Assembly: GCA_023362775.1 (NCBI GenBank)
Contig: JALMGJ010000001.1
Location: 66,722,001-66,786,000, forward strand
Direction of reading: 5' to 3'
DNA length: 64,000 nucleotides
DNA from: Charina bottae
Lineage: Eukaryota; Chordata; Lepidosauria; Squamata; Charinaidae
The translations under genes and the position numbers were made by a program. The notes below the pieces were generated by a model that ran no database searches, was not told the origin of the DNA, and saw only the letters and a list, made by a program, of their open reading frames with translations. Numbering within the stretch: position 1 is the stretch's first letter; each line of letters opens with the position of its first letter. This document shows positions 52,400-63,840 of the stretch, piece after piece.

Positions 52400-53040
52400 C
52401 CCCCCCCTCTGTTCTCAGTTTTTTACTGCACAATAATGGGTGACAAAGCCTAAAACATCTTATAACTTTTCATTGGATGATGTTGGCTTAAGAATGAAAA
52501 GAGTACTTTAACAGCAGTACTGCTAAGGATCTCTCATGTATGACTCTTGGGTTGGGGATGAGATGAAAGCAACATCATGAGAAACCACATTCAAAAGTTG
52601 TTGCCAGGGCATGTTCGTGCTATAGGTGGTGCAAGTACGAAAAGGCTTTAAGTTTCCAAAGGAGTAGCTGTGTTGGGAATAGCTTTGGGAAAATGAAAAG
52701 ATGCTTTGCTCTTTCTCATGACCTAGATAAGTGCTAGAATGTTGCACAGCCCACCCATGAGAATATCACTAAACTTAACTTTTTCTTTTGCTTCAGACTG
52801 AAAGAGAAAGGTCAAAATAAATAGAAGCAACTTTTGTTACAGTACTATCTCAGTCACTGGAAGATCGTCTTAGGGAGACAAGAAATACCTCACAATGATA
52901 TTCACATTGCCTTATCTTAGCCTTATCTGATTATCCAAAGGAAAAAAAGGCCTGCATTTATAATTATAAAATATAATTTATAATTAATTATAAAAATCCC
53001 TCCCATGGGAAAATGCTGTTGTTTTGAATTCTTAAAAAAA
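52400..53040. other. Anonymous DNA
   Basis: Nothing recognised apart from a C-run just after the SINE tail. Confidence 0.5.
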
Positions 53041-53945
53041 ACCATGATAGGATGGGACTTTGAAGGTTGGACAGTAGAGGGAACCAGAAGGAATTAAAGA
53101 TTATAATTAAAGGAGAAGAACACTTAAATTGGACTTAAATAATACAAAATGGAGCAAAATACTTTAACATTGGACATATTGAGGGACATTTGTGAACAGT
53201 GGACCCAGAAGTTAATTGTAAGAGTGTCTGCCATTACAGATAGACTGTGTTTAAAAGATGTTATGGAAGAGGAACAAGTTTTACTGGACAAGACCAAGAA
53301 TGATATGGAAAAAGATGCTATACTGGAGATACAAAAGAAACTGGCTGATGTCTTAATAATTAAAAGGGATATACAAATAAAAAACCAAGAGAGTGACCTG
53401 GATAAACTTCCTACATTGGATTTACAAAAAAGGCTTGTTAAAGTTTAGATGAATTTTGTGAGAAAGGACAAAGAAAAAATGAAAAGAAATCAAGTTCTAG
53501 TACATCATTTGAAGGGACTAAAGATCAAGATTGTTAAAAGTAAAAGGAAGGAATTTAAAGTTGGTTTATTTGATCAAGGTTAAAATAGATATGTTGTTAT
53601 CTCTGGTAACCCTTAATGGACTTTTACTGACACCAGGACTAAACGATGAAGTTTTAAGGATCTATGTATAGTCGAAGGCTTTTTAAGGATCTGTTTATTG
53701 ATAAGAGATGAGATATGGGAAGAAGAGATCATTTGTTGTATTTTAAGAGAAGGTGATAAGTTACTAACATTGTTTATACTTGTGATGAAGGAGGAAGTCA
53801 TTTCTTTATATATTTCTTTTCTTTTCTTTACTATATTCTTATTTTTTCTTTTTTCTTTTTTTCTATTTTCTATTTTATTCTTTTATTTTTCTTAGTTTGT
53901 ATTAATTTTTATATGTTTAATTGTAATGTTTAATAAAATTACTTT
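53041..53945 (+). mobile_element. Candidate L1-like LINE derivative (leader, ORF1-like start, 3' UTR)
   Basis: A short leader precedes a 99-codon open frame from ATG 53149. The frame is highly charged (Lys/Glu/Asp-rich) and coiled-coil-like (MEEEQVLLDKTKNDMEKD), resembling part of a LINE ORF1. A T-rich 3' region ends in TGTTTAATAAAATTA, a polyadenylation-like end. The order suggests an internally deleted LINE, but there is no RT motif and no TSD that I can find. Confidence 0.4.
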
Positions 53946-53975
53946 AAGAAAAGAGATTACTATAATCAATATAAA

Positions 53976-54306
53976 GGGGCGTGGTGGCTCAGCGGGTAAG
54001 ACGCCAGGCTTGTCAATCAGAAGATCGCAAGTTCGGAGGTTCAAATCCCTAGCCCCGCGTGATGGAGTGAGCTCCCGCACTAGCCCCAGCTCTTGCCAAC
54101 CTAGCAATTCGAAAGCATGCAAATGCAAGTAGATTAATAGGTACGACTTCAGTGGGTAGGTAACAGCGTTCCACGTGCATCATGCCAGCCACATGACCGT
54201 GGAAGCATCTTCGGACAACGCTGGCTCTTCAGCTAACAAACGGAGATGAGCACCGGCCCCTAGAGTCAGACACAACTGCACAAATGTGCGGGGGGAACCT
54301 TTACCT
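53976..54306 (+). repeat. tRNA-derived SINE (family A), full length
   Basis: Starts GGGGCGTGGTGGCTCAGCGG, box B GGTTCAAATCCC (one change), tail GGGGGGAACCTTTACC. Imperfect flanking repeats TATAATCAATAT (about 53960) and TATAATCAGTAT (about 54307) are a likely TSD. Confidence 0.9.
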
Positions 54307-54730
54307 TATAATCAGTATTCTAGTATAGGCTAAGGTTTGGCAACATTTTTGATGTCTGGATGCTCCTCCCAAAAGTCTGAAATCACAGCAGTGCTAAATC
54401 TTACAGGAAAGACATAAGCACTCTCATCTTGAGATCTTGCAGGATTTCAGCCATTAAAAAAAAGGGAGGGTGAGGGATGCCATGGCATCCCATAGATACA
54501 ATGTTGCCAACACCTGTTTTAGTATCACTATTATCAGAAATAAGATTCCACCCTTGAAATGTGGTGATATTATTTGCTGATACCTAATATAGTTATTTCA
54601 TTGTTTTTACTGTTCTAAATCACTGTGATTCAGAGTTCCCTCTCTCTGTTATACTATTGTTCTAAACAAAGGACACATTCAGGCATACCAGGTTAACCTA
54701 CTGAATCCACATCTCAGGCTGATTTTCCTG
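54307..54730. other. Anonymous DNA
   Basis: No gene recognised. Confidence 0.45.
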
Positions 54731-55131
54731 TACAGGTAGTCCTCACTTAATGACCACAATTGGGACCGGAATTTTGGTTGCTAAGCGAAGCAGTCATTAA
54801 GCAAATCTAACTCGATTTTATGACCTTTTTTGCAGTGGCCGTGAAACACCATGGGCGTTAAGTGAACCACATGGTTGTTAAGCAACTAACGCGGTCCCCC
54901 ATTGATTTTGCTTGCCAGAAGCTGGCCAGGAAGGTCAAAAATGGCAATCATGTGACCATGGGTTGCTGTGATGGTCATAAATGCAAACTGGTTGCCAAGT
55001 GCCCAAACCATGATCATGTGACTGTGGGGACGGTCGTAAGTGCGAGGACCGGTCGTAAGTCAGTTTTTTTCAGCACCGTCATAAGTCCAAACCATCTCTA
55101 AACGAATGTCATTAAATGAGGACTACCTGTA
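54731..55131. mobile_element. TA-flanked terminal-inverted-repeat element (family M)
   Basis: The 397-bp element (54733-55129) begins CAGGTAGTCCTCACTTAATG and ends with the inverse CATTAAATGAGGACTACCTG (one mismatch), flanked by TA on both sides (54731-54732, 55130-55131). TIRs near 24 bp and a TA target suggest Tc1/mariner-type mobilisation. The interior is rich in short inverted motifs (TTGCTAAGCGAAGC, CATGTGACC, GGTCGTAAGTG) and encodes no transposase. A larger relative is at 46223. Confidence 0.7.
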
Positions 55132-56720
55132 ACTCTACCTTATGCTAAACAGGTACTGGCAGGAACCTCTTGGAAGACATCCAAAGTACTAATTGGGTCA
55201 AATGGAGTTTCCTTTCTTGGAAGTTACTCCCACTGTCTAAAGTTTCCTGTTTAGTAAACCTCCTTGAACTCCAAGAGTCTCTTGGAAAATAAAGTTCAGA
55301 CTCTGTGATGAAGTCCCAGGGAACCACCCTGCAAACATAATAAAAGATTAAGGTTCCTCATGAGTTTAGGTTGCCAAGTTTAGGTAGTAAAGTCTGATTA
55401 GCCTTTGTTTAATTAGTAAAGTTTATGTACTGTTTAACTGCAGCTGACTATTTATGAGTCTTCTCTGCTGGAGACATTAATAAATGGGGGAATTAAAGTT
55501 AATTTAGTTTTTGTTTTGTTTTTTGCCTAGTCTTACTGTTCTGCCAGACCGCGTGCACTTCCCTGGAAGGGCTTGTCCTTCTGGAGATGGAGTGCTCAGG
55601 CCTAGATTTTCATGAGTTTGGCCTGAGATGTAGCAATTGTAAGTCATATAAGTAGCGGCAGCATACCTACCTTGAAAGTACAACGAAGGGGGTCTAGCCA
55701 CCCACCCTACTTCAAAGATTCAAAGTACAGAGTCTTCTGGGTTATCCTACTCATCCATAAAATTTCAAAACAATAATACGTAGTTAGGAAAGCTTCTTGG
55801 TCCACAAGACATTTCTCTACAAATGGAGTCATTCATGTGCAAAAGTCTCTAGCCCCAGGTTAATCAATTCTAAATAAAACTACCCCTTTTTAAAATTCAG
55901 AATACATTTTGATCTGCATGTAAGTTCCTCTTATGTAATTCAAAAGGCACGTGTTGAAACTGGTATCACTAATATCTTTGAAGAAATGCAAAATAAATAT
56001 AGGTGGGAAGGTTCTGAGATGAAAGAAAGGGAGAGAGCAAGAGAGCAGAAATCTAATTTTATATTGGCGAGCTGTGTCACGAATCAAATCACATATTCTC
56101 ATTACATCCCAAGAAGACTTGGGCAAGAGCCAGCATTTCAAAACAATACTGGGATGGATGAGATGGGGGAACCCCTTTGGGGAGTGTATTATAGAATGCC
56201 AAGCTCCTAATTAATGCAGTTTAACAATAATAGAGTGCTAGTCTTCTAATCAAGCACAGCCTGTAGGCAATAAGAATACTTCACTTAGTGAGCCTGGAAA
56301 AGGGCAGGACTAATTGGGGGGACGTTTTCATTAGGAAAATGAACTGCAAGGCTGGGGCAAAGGAGGAGAACAGTGCCAGCACCCATTTCTTTCATAAGCA
56401 GTGATTGCATTAGAAGTTGCGGCTCCTGCTTCTGAAAAAACCCAAATGGTGTGTGGGCAGAACAAAATGCACGTCTTTTCATTTCTCCCCATTATATTCA
56501 ACTAAACAACCTGTGACCCATTGGGTCATTGTTTCAGAGATATTTCCTTACCTAAACAGAGAAGCAGAATGACCACGGGTGGGCAAAAAAAAAAATACTG
56601 GGAGCGGGAGCGACTTCTGACTTCCTGCCGGCTTCCCCATTGATTTTGCTTGTGGGAAGCTAGCAGGGAGCATCAGAAATCACCAAGGGCCCCCTCTCTC
56701 CAGGGAGGAAGAGAGTTTAC
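55132..56720. other. Anonymous DNA with a family M fragment
   Basis: No gene recognised. CTGCCGGCTTCCCCATTGAT and TTTTGCTTGTGGGAAGCTAG near 56625-56660 match the interior of family M elements. Confidence 0.45.
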
Positions 56721-56809
56721 CTGTCAATCGCCGGCACCCCCTAGCCAGCCCTACCTTGCCAACAGGCATCCAAGTTGCTCTCTTATCCTTCCTTCCCCAC
56801 CCACTGCTA
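56721..56809 (+). repeat. 89-bp direct repeat, left copy
   Basis: From CTGTCAATCGCCGGCACCCC to CCCACCCACTGCTA; identical over all 89 bases to 58304-58392. It flanks the BovB fragment on the left. Confidence 0.95.
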
Positions 56810-58303
56810 CTATGGGGAATACCATTGCTTTAACTATGCGGACCTTTGTTGTCAGTGTGATGTCTCTGCTCTTAACTATTTTATCGAGATTTGTCATTGC
56901 TCTCCTCCCAAGAAGTAAACGACTTCTGATTTCCTGGCTCCAGTCAGCATCTGCAGTAATCTTTGTAACTAGAAATACAAAGTCTGTCACTGCCTCCACG
57001 TTTTCTCCCTCTATTTGCCAGTTATCAATCAAGCTGGTTGCCATCATCTTGGTTTTTTTGAGGTTTAACTGCAACCCAGCTTTTGCACTTTCTTCTTTCA
57101 CCTTCATCATAAGGCTCCTCAACTCCTCCTCGCTTTCAGCCATCAAAATGGTATCATCTGCACATCTAAGATTGTTAATGTTTCTTCCAGCAATTTTAAC
57201 TCCAGCCTTGGATTCATGAAGCCCAGCAAGTCGCATGATGTGTGCTGCGTACAGGTTGAATAGGTAGGGTGAGAGTATACAACCCTGCCGTACTCCATTC
57301 CCAATCTTAAACCAGTCCGTTGTTCCGTGGTCTGTTGTTTACCGTTGCTACTTGGTCGTTATACAGATTCCTCAGGAGGCAGACAAGATGACTTGGTATC
57401 CCCATACCACCAAGAACTTGCCACAATTTGTTATGATCCACACAGACAAAGGTTTTAGAATAGTCAATAAAACAGAAATAGATGTTTTTCTGAAACTCCC
57501 TGGCTTTCTCCACTATCCAGCAGATATTGGCAATTTGGTCTCTAGTTCCTCTGCCTTTTCTAAACCCAGCTTGTACATCTGGCAATTCTCACTCCATGAA
57601 TTGCTGGAGTCTACCTTGAGGATCTTGAGCATTACCTTACTGGCATGTGAAATATGTGCCACTGTTCGATAGTTTGAACATTCTTTAGTGTTTCCCTTTT
57701 TTGGTATGGGAATATAAGTTGATTGTTTTCCAATCTGATGGCCATTGTTGTGTTTTCCAAATTTGCTGGCATATGGCATGCATCACCTTGACAGCATCAT
57801 CTTGCAAGATTTTAAACAGTTCAGCTGGGATACCGTCATCTCCTGCTGCCTTGTTATTAGCAATGCTTCTTAAGGCCCATTCAACCTCACTCTTCAGGAT
57901 GTCTGGCTCTAACTCACTGACCACACCGTCAAATCTATCCCCAATATTATTATCCTTCCTATACAGATCTAACTTCCGTATCTTCTTGCCACCTTTTCTT
58001 GATCTCTTCTGCTTCTGTTAGGTCCTTGCCATCTTTGTTTTTGATCATACCCATTTTTGCCTGGAATTTACCTCCAATGTTTCTAATTTTCTGGAAGAGG
58101 TCTCTTGTCCTTCCTATTCTATTATCTTCTTCCGCTTCTGCACATTGCTTGTTTAAAAATAATTCCTTATCTCTTCTGGCTAACCTCTGGAATTTTGCAT
58201 TTAATTGGGCATATCTCCCCCTATCACTGTTGCCTTTTGCTTTCCTTCTTTCTTGGGCTACTTCCAGTGTCTCAGCAGACAGCCATCTTGCCTTCTTGGT
58301 TTT
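56810..58303 (-). pseudogene. BovB LINE ORF2 internal fragment (RT), 3'- and 5'-truncated
   Basis: Reading on the minus strand from 58303, several frames give BovB ORF2: WLSAETLEVAQERRKAKGNS and FQRLARRDKELFLNKQ (connector); then AAGDDGIPAELFKILQDDAV, WKTINLYSHTKKG and GFRKGRGTRDQIANICWIVE; then the RT palm and NNLRCADDTILMAESEEELR, KAGLQLNLKKTKMMA and VTDFVFLVTKITAD, ending at KVRIVKAMVFPIV. Catalytic positions are damaged: the first palm Asp is replaced in FIDYSKTFVCVDH (usual FDCVDH) and YADD reads CADD. Frameshifts occur near 57300, 57560 and 57700. The 3' end of the ORF and the whole 3' UTR are missing. Confidence 0.9.
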
Positions 58304-58392
58304 CTGTCAATCGCCGGCACCCCCTAGCCAGCCCTACCTTGCCAACAGGCATCCAAGTTGCTCTCTTATCCTTCCTTCCCCACCCACTGCTA
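58304..58392 (+). repeat. 89-bp direct repeat, right copy
   Basis: Second, perfectly matching copy of 56721-56809. Perfect identity suggests a recent origin compared with the decayed BovB between the copies. Confidence 0.95.
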
Positions 58393-59370
58393 TTAAGAGA
58401 TTTCAAATTTCAGTCTCGGTTCCAAAACAGCCAATTGCTGCTCGCCCATCGGCCTTGCCACCAGCCGATTAGGTGCAGGGGCCAGAGGGAGGTGGGAAAG
58501 AGGGCAGGGCAGGGATATGCCCCTCCCATCTTCCCTTGTGCCACGCAACCTACAGGTTTCTGGGAAGTGTAGTATGAAGGTGCAGTGGCATTGAAGTGTC
58601 CACAACTTTGCCAAATTTCAATCCCATGGGAGTAATGGGTACCGGATTTTGGACGCATTCTGTAAGTTAGACCATTTGAGGTAACTTGGCTCAAAAATTG
58701 TTGTCCTATGATGCACCATTTCGTCCAATTGAAGGTTACAAAAAGGCAGACACAAGAGTTTTAGTACTATATAGATAGTCCTGAGAACCAAGTCTACAGT
58801 GCAACAGTGGCATCCTGCCTGGAGAATGAAGCTCTGAAATAATTCCAAAATAGATTTTCTATATAAGAGTTGCACAACATGCCCACACACCCCACTTCAA
58901 AGCTTTGGGACAGCACCCCCATAGCATCTCCAACAGTTGTTTCCAAGTTGTAATTTTTAATGTGGTAGAAGATGACAATAATAAATCCACCGGCTAGGCT
59001 GGCCCAGGACTCTAATAAAGAAATAGAATACATGGGACATAATATTCTTATCTGTAGTCTGTTTCAAATTAATTTTAATTCATTGTAAGTTTTAATTAAA
59101 TTTAGTTTTTGCCCATCCCTACTCAGTTGTTTGTCATAGCCTTGTTCAGAGGCCAGACACAGCCTTTAGACCCCAAATAAAATTTTACATCCATGTTCTC
59201 TACATTCATTCCGTCAGGAGAGTGAATCCAGCCATTTCAGGATTGGATGTGTAGTAATTAGAGTAGCTAGCCTGCTTGCATTAGAAGTGAGGAATGTAGC
59301 TAGAAGATTAGGAGACAGGACTGCTTATGCTTCAAGGCCAAATTAACACACGTTATCATTAACCGTTAGA
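58393..59370. other. Anonymous DNA
   Basis: No gene or recognisable repeat. Confidence 0.5.
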
Positions 59371-59737
59371 AGACATGTATACTGTAGGTAAAGGTAAAGT
59401 TTCCCCCCGCACATTTGTGCAGTCGTGTCCGACTCTAGGGGCTGGTGCTCATCTCCGTTTGTTAGCTGAAGAGCCAGCGTTGTCCGAAGACGCTTCCACG
59501 GTCATGTGGCCAGCACGACGCATGCGGAACGCTGTTACCTACCCACCGAAGTGGTACCTATTCATCTGCTTGCATTTGCATGCTTTCGAATTGCTAGGTT
59601 GGCAAGAGCTGGGGCTAGTGCAGGAGCTCACTCCATCACGCAGGGCTAGGAATTCGAACCTCCGAACTTGCAATCTTCCGATCGACAAGCCTGGCGTCCT
59701 ACCCGCTGAGCCACCACGCCCCATTAGACATGTATAC
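59371..59737 (-). repeat. tRNA-derived SINE (family A) with 12-bp TSD
   Basis: Full-length SINE on the minus strand (59383-59725). The perfect TSD AGACATGTATAC is at 59371-59382 and 59726-59737. Box B GGTTCGAATTCC (plus strand GGAATTCGAACC, about 59649). Confidence 0.95.
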
Positions 59738-59760
59738 CTAACTGTATTTTATGGGGATGG

Positions 59761-60109
59761 TACTAGAAGGGGCGTGGTGGCTCAGTGGGTAAGACGCCAG
59801 GCTTGTCGATCGGAAGATTGCAAGTTTGGAGGTTCGAATCCCTAGCCCTGCATGCGGAGTGAGCTCCCGCACTAGCTCCAGCTCTTGCCAACCTAGCAAT
59901 TCGAAAGCATGCAAATGCAAGTAGATGAATAGGTACCACTTCGGTGGGTAGGTAACAGCGTTCCGCGCGTGTCATGCGGCCACATGACCATGGAAGCGTC
60001 TTCGGACAACGCTGGCTCTTCGGCTAACAAACGGAGATGAGCACCAGCCCCTAGAGTCGGACACGACTGCACAAATGTGCGGGGGGTACCTTTACCTTTA
60101 CTAGAAGGG
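59761..60109 (+). repeat. tRNA-derived SINE (family A) with 11-bp TSD
   Basis: Full-length SINE on the plus strand; TSD TACTAGAAGGG at 59761-59771 and 60099-60109. Box A GTGGCTCAGTGGGTAAG, box B GGTTCGAATCCC. Together with the minus-strand copy just to its left it forms a long inverted pair. Confidence 0.95.
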
Positions 60110-60957
60110 AGGGAGGAGCAAAGTAGCTTTTGTACTAATGGTTTGGCAGGCTTTTCTCAGTCTGATCTTTGAACCAAACTGGTCACTGTATTAATAAAAG
60201 TTTTCTTCCATATCCTTAATGGCTTGTGACTGAGAATTCTTGAATTAATATCCAGGATCATAATCGTCACACATTCCCTTATATATCTATATATCTGTTA
60301 CCCCGCTAGGTAGACCAGACCATGAAATCAACTCCACAGGACGTCCACAAATACTTTTATTGAAATTGGCTATAATAGCAGATCCTTTCAAGTCTGATTT
60401 TGCTGTACCTTCTCCTCTGCCTTATAGTTATGGAAGTGTCTGTCTGAGCTACTTCCGAATGTTATCTGAATGTTCTGGACTTTAAAAATGCTTTAGCCCC
60501 TTTTGCCTAGACAACAACACCTGCATATGTCAGTCAAAGTCATCTTCTTTACTCTCTACAATATCTGCTTTGTTCTAAAACTCCACTTGAGCTTTTGGGG
60601 AAACTAGCATGCCAGGGAATTGCTTTGATAGCAGGCCAAGATAGGAATGACCCCACATTAAATCACTGCTCAGTTTTGTTATCTCCTGAGATAGAAAGGC
60701 ATATTTGCATTTTCTATGAATTGCATTTTGTAGAAAGTAAGATAAAGCTTAAGGTGCATTTTTAAAAGTTAATGTTCATTTGCAATACTCTTGGGTAGTA
60801 ATTAACTTGCAGTGTGGATCTCACACTCTTCGTTTCTCAATTATCAGATGAGAACAATGGAGCAAAGTTAATTGACCAAGCAGGGATGGTTCAATCTCTC
60901 CCTTCCCCAAATTGTGCTTTTCCTGTTATCTTGGAACTACATACAACTCCCAGAAAC
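60110..60957. other. Anonymous DNA
   Basis: No gene recognised. AATAAAAGTTTTCTTCC near 60194 followed by TGGCTTGTGACTGAGAATTC weakly resembles an LTR end. Confidence 0.4.
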
Positions 60958-61009
60958 ACTACATTGCTTTCCTTGTGTTTTGGAGTTTGATCTTTGGGGT
61001 ATACAAGCC

Positions 61010-61412
61010 TGTAGTTTATGCAATCCAGTGCAGTGAGGAGTGCTCTGAACTCTACATTGGAGAAACCAAACAACTTTTGTACAGGAGGATGGCCCAACAC
61101 AGGAGAAGTAACACCACAGGACCAGAGTCAGCAGTTTATCTTCATCTAAAGGAAAAAGGACACTCATTTGAGGACATTAATGTTCACATTTTAGACAGAG
61201 AAGATAGGTGGTTTGAGAGAGGGGTCAAGGAATCCATTTATGCCAACTTGGAAAATCCTTCCTTGAATAGAGGTGGGGGCCTCAGGCACAAACTCTCCCC
61301 CATCTTCCTCCTTGCTTTGTCTTCTGTGCCTAGGAAGATTAAGACCATTTCACAAGCTCAACAGCAGCATGGTGATCTTAACGATCCTCCTTTAGATGAT
61401 AAAATGACTTAA
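61010..61412 (+). pseudogene. PLE GIY-YIG endonuclease domain fragment
   Basis: From VVYAIQC (61012) through LYIGETKQLLYRRMAQHRRS to the C-terminus and TAA near 61410. The endonuclease domain is otherwise complete and close to the 671-aa copy, with changes such as PM to LL and N to S. The RT domain is missing. Upstream residues of the open frame (60912-61009) are antisense PLE and flanking DNA. Confidence 0.85.
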
Positions 61413-61513
61413 AATAACATCTCAATATAACCATGACCTAGCCCCAGGTGTAAGGTCACACAGCTACCTAGAAACATACAGTATTTAGGATTCCCTTACC
61501 AACTTTGCTCAGA

Positions 61514-61547
61514 CTGAAGAAGCTCCTTGGATAAGGAGCGAAACGTT
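61514..61547 (+). ncRNA. Hammerhead-ribozyme-like core, PLE at 61 kb
   Basis: CTGAAGA (61514-61520), stem II GCTCCTT-GGAT-AAGGAGC, GAAACGTT (61540-61547). Unchanged compared with the main copy. Confidence 0.6.
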
Positions 61548-61630
61548 TCCACTGAGAAAATAGAAATCCAGATGACATGATTCAAGCTACAGACAATTCC
61601 ACCTGGATGACTGAGAACCTTCATAGACAT

Positions 61631-62555
61631 GCAGGAATAAGCTGGGAAAGTCACCAGAGATTAATGGAAAAGACTGCAAGGGTTTTTTTTAAAAGCAGTA
61701 AGGAATAGTAGAGACTTACTTTCGGGGTGGGAAAGGAAGAGGTATGTGCTTTTGTGATGGATGGATGGATGGATGGATGGACGGACAGATGGACGGACAT
61801 TGTGTGTGTTCTATATAAAAAAGTGTCTCCTTGTATACTTATGCATGGATTGGAGCACATATTTCTCACAGTGGATAAATGAGAAATGGGGTTAGGAGAT
61901 CTCTGATAAAGAGAGGAGGGTATATACAGATTGGGGTTAGTGAGGGGAAAAGCTGGAGGGCAAATATCTGGAGGGCAATCTTACCTTTTGGGGAAAATAA
62001 ATTTAGGAGGAAACACTGTTAAAGTAATTTATTGTGAGGCAATTTAGAGGAACCGATTTGCTGATCTGTAAGATAGGTTTTTGATTTTGCAGGAACTGTG
62101 GATTCAAAACAGTTGCCTTTTTTCCCCTCTTCTCTTCTTCACCAGTTTACCTCTCTATGAAATGGGTGCTCTGTTGCATGAGCAAATATTGTGACTGCTT
62201 ATATTCCATAAGAACATCCACATGCTGCCTAAAAAATCCATATGGCTCAAGGTAGAGGTGGGGAACCTGTGGCCCTCAAGACACTGCTAATTCCCAGCCA
62301 CCCTGGTCAGCCGACCATTGGTGAGGGGGATAATGGTGTAACATTCTGTTTGTTTCAGAAAGGTGGTTTAAGTATAAGTCTATTCACATGTACACAAGGC
62401 AAAGAAGTGAACATAAATCTAAAAGCATGATTGATTTTATTGCTTTATGAGTAAAGGCTATGAGAATTAGTGAAGGACAGAAGGATAATAAGAGGTTCTG
62501 AATGTGGGATGGACCATTGTTTGGTAGTGCCAAGAGTGGATCATGGAAAATGGAC
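61631..62555. other. Anonymous DNA with GATG microsatellite and a hAT-like trace
   Basis: A GATG/GACG tetranucleotide repeat covers about 61756-61800. GAGGTGGGGAACCTGTGGCC near 62250 resembles the terminus of a further hAT family, without a detectable partner. No gene recognised. Confidence 0.5.
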
Positions 62556-62559
62556 ATTT

Positions 62560-62662
62560 AAAGAAAGGAAAAAAGAAAGAAAAAGAAAAAGAAAAAGAAA
62601 GAAAAAGAAAAAGAAAATGAAAATGAAAATGATGAAAATGAAAATGAAAATGAAAAAACTGA
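62560..62662. repeat. GAAAAA/GAAAAT simple repeat
   Basis: AAGAAA and AAAGAA units grading into GAAAAT units. The Lys/Met-rich open frame across it is an artefact. Confidence 0.9.
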
Positions 62663-62825
62663 AAATGAGAGATTGTGTGTGTTCTACTGTATATGAAAAA
62701 GTATGGATGGAAAATTAATGCAAGGAAAGTAGATGTGAAAAATAGATTAATTTCCCAACAGAATGAATGGAAGGTAGATATAAGGATAGAGGATGTGGAA
62801 ACTGCTTGGAACAGAGTTAAATGTT

Positions 62826-62886
62826 TATGTTTTGTTTTGTTTTGTTTTGTTTTGTTTTGTTTTGTTTTGTTTTGTTTTGTTTTGTT
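62826..62886. repeat. TTTTG pentanucleotide microsatellite
   Basis: Roughly 12 consecutive TTTTG units. Confidence 0.95.
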
Positions 62887-62989
62887 TCGGTATTTATATG
62901 CTACCCCAGTCAGAGACTCTGGTCACTTGCCATCATAAGAATACACCCTATGAAAAGATTATAAAACATAACATTTAAAAATACATAAT

Positions 62990-63840
62990 CAACTTCCGGG
63001 GGAGGTGTGGCAAACCGAAGATGGGTCTGCGAAAGCAGAGCCAATGACCACGGCAAAGACGAAGGAACTGGTGAGTAGACCGGTCCCTTGGAACTTCTCC
63101 AGATAAGGAGAGAATGGGAGATCACCCACATGTGCTCCAGACAGCTGCTCCTTGCAAAGAGACTGCAGGACAGCGGTTTCCCACACGTTTGAGCACTGGG
63201 AGACGACGGGATTAGCCATCTTGCTCACAACTGCGGCAGAGACTTTTAAAGGACACTAAGTTCGCAAACCTCATTTTCTAATCACTTTCAGAATTTGCTC
63301 ATTAACTACTTCTAAGCTATTAGAGACCTTTGGAATGACAAGTCTGAAAATGCCAGGTGAGTCTCCCTTCAATCCTGAGCGAAAGAAAATTTTAATCACA
63401 CGCTTAAGAATTTTAAGAATCTGAAATAAACAGCAAAAACAAAAGATTTTGATCTTAGAAAGTTATAAACAGACTAAGGGTCCAGATAAAATTGGAATGT
63501 TGAAACTTTTACAATAAGATTTTGGAATTAATTATAAAGAACAAACAGCTTCTCGTGGGAAATAGATTCTGTTTTGGTTTTTACAAGACATAACAAAGAT
63601 AAGCAATTTCATGATTTCAAAAACTGGATACTAGAGGAGAATAAAGTTAATAAACCAAGAACCCTGAGTGAGACGGAGGAGGAGCTGGGCAGTGCGCCAA
63701 TGACTGAAACTGACATCACCGCCAAAAGACTGACTTGGTGGGGGGAAGGAAACAAAACGGTTTGGCAGGAACAGGTACTCAGATCTTTGAAACTATTTTG
63801 GGATTACTTGATTCCCTATTAAAACTCTATCTGCAACGCT
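62990..63840 (+). other. Candidate L1-like LINE 5' region
   Basis: CAACTTCCGGGGGAGGTGTG at the left edge, a GC-moderate leader, then AT-rich sequence with a short open frame (63574-63822) that is Lys/Glu-rich. The layout resembles squamate L1 5' UTR plus ORF1 start, but no diagnostic domain is visible and the right edge is not defined. Confidence 0.3.

Larger units (their letters stand above)
60958..61630 (+). mobile_element. PLE (type A) 3' fragment with inverted 5' segment
   Basis: Plus-strand PLE sequence from about 61010 to the type A terminus GAACCTTCATAGACAT at 61630. The first about 52 bp (60958-61010) are the element segment that lies immediately upstream in the PLE but in reverse orientation, with GTAG shared at the join. 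This is the pattern of twin priming. No clear TSD. Confidence 0.8.

Noticed and set aside
7384..59920. Recurring peptide MHLHAFELLGWQE in several frames, suggestive of a gene family
   Set aside because: Each occurrence is the opposite-strand translation of the family A SINE body.
62470..62938. Lys/Met-rich and Phe/Cys/Val-rich frames
   Set aside because: They are translations of GAAAAA-type and TTTTG-type simple repeats.
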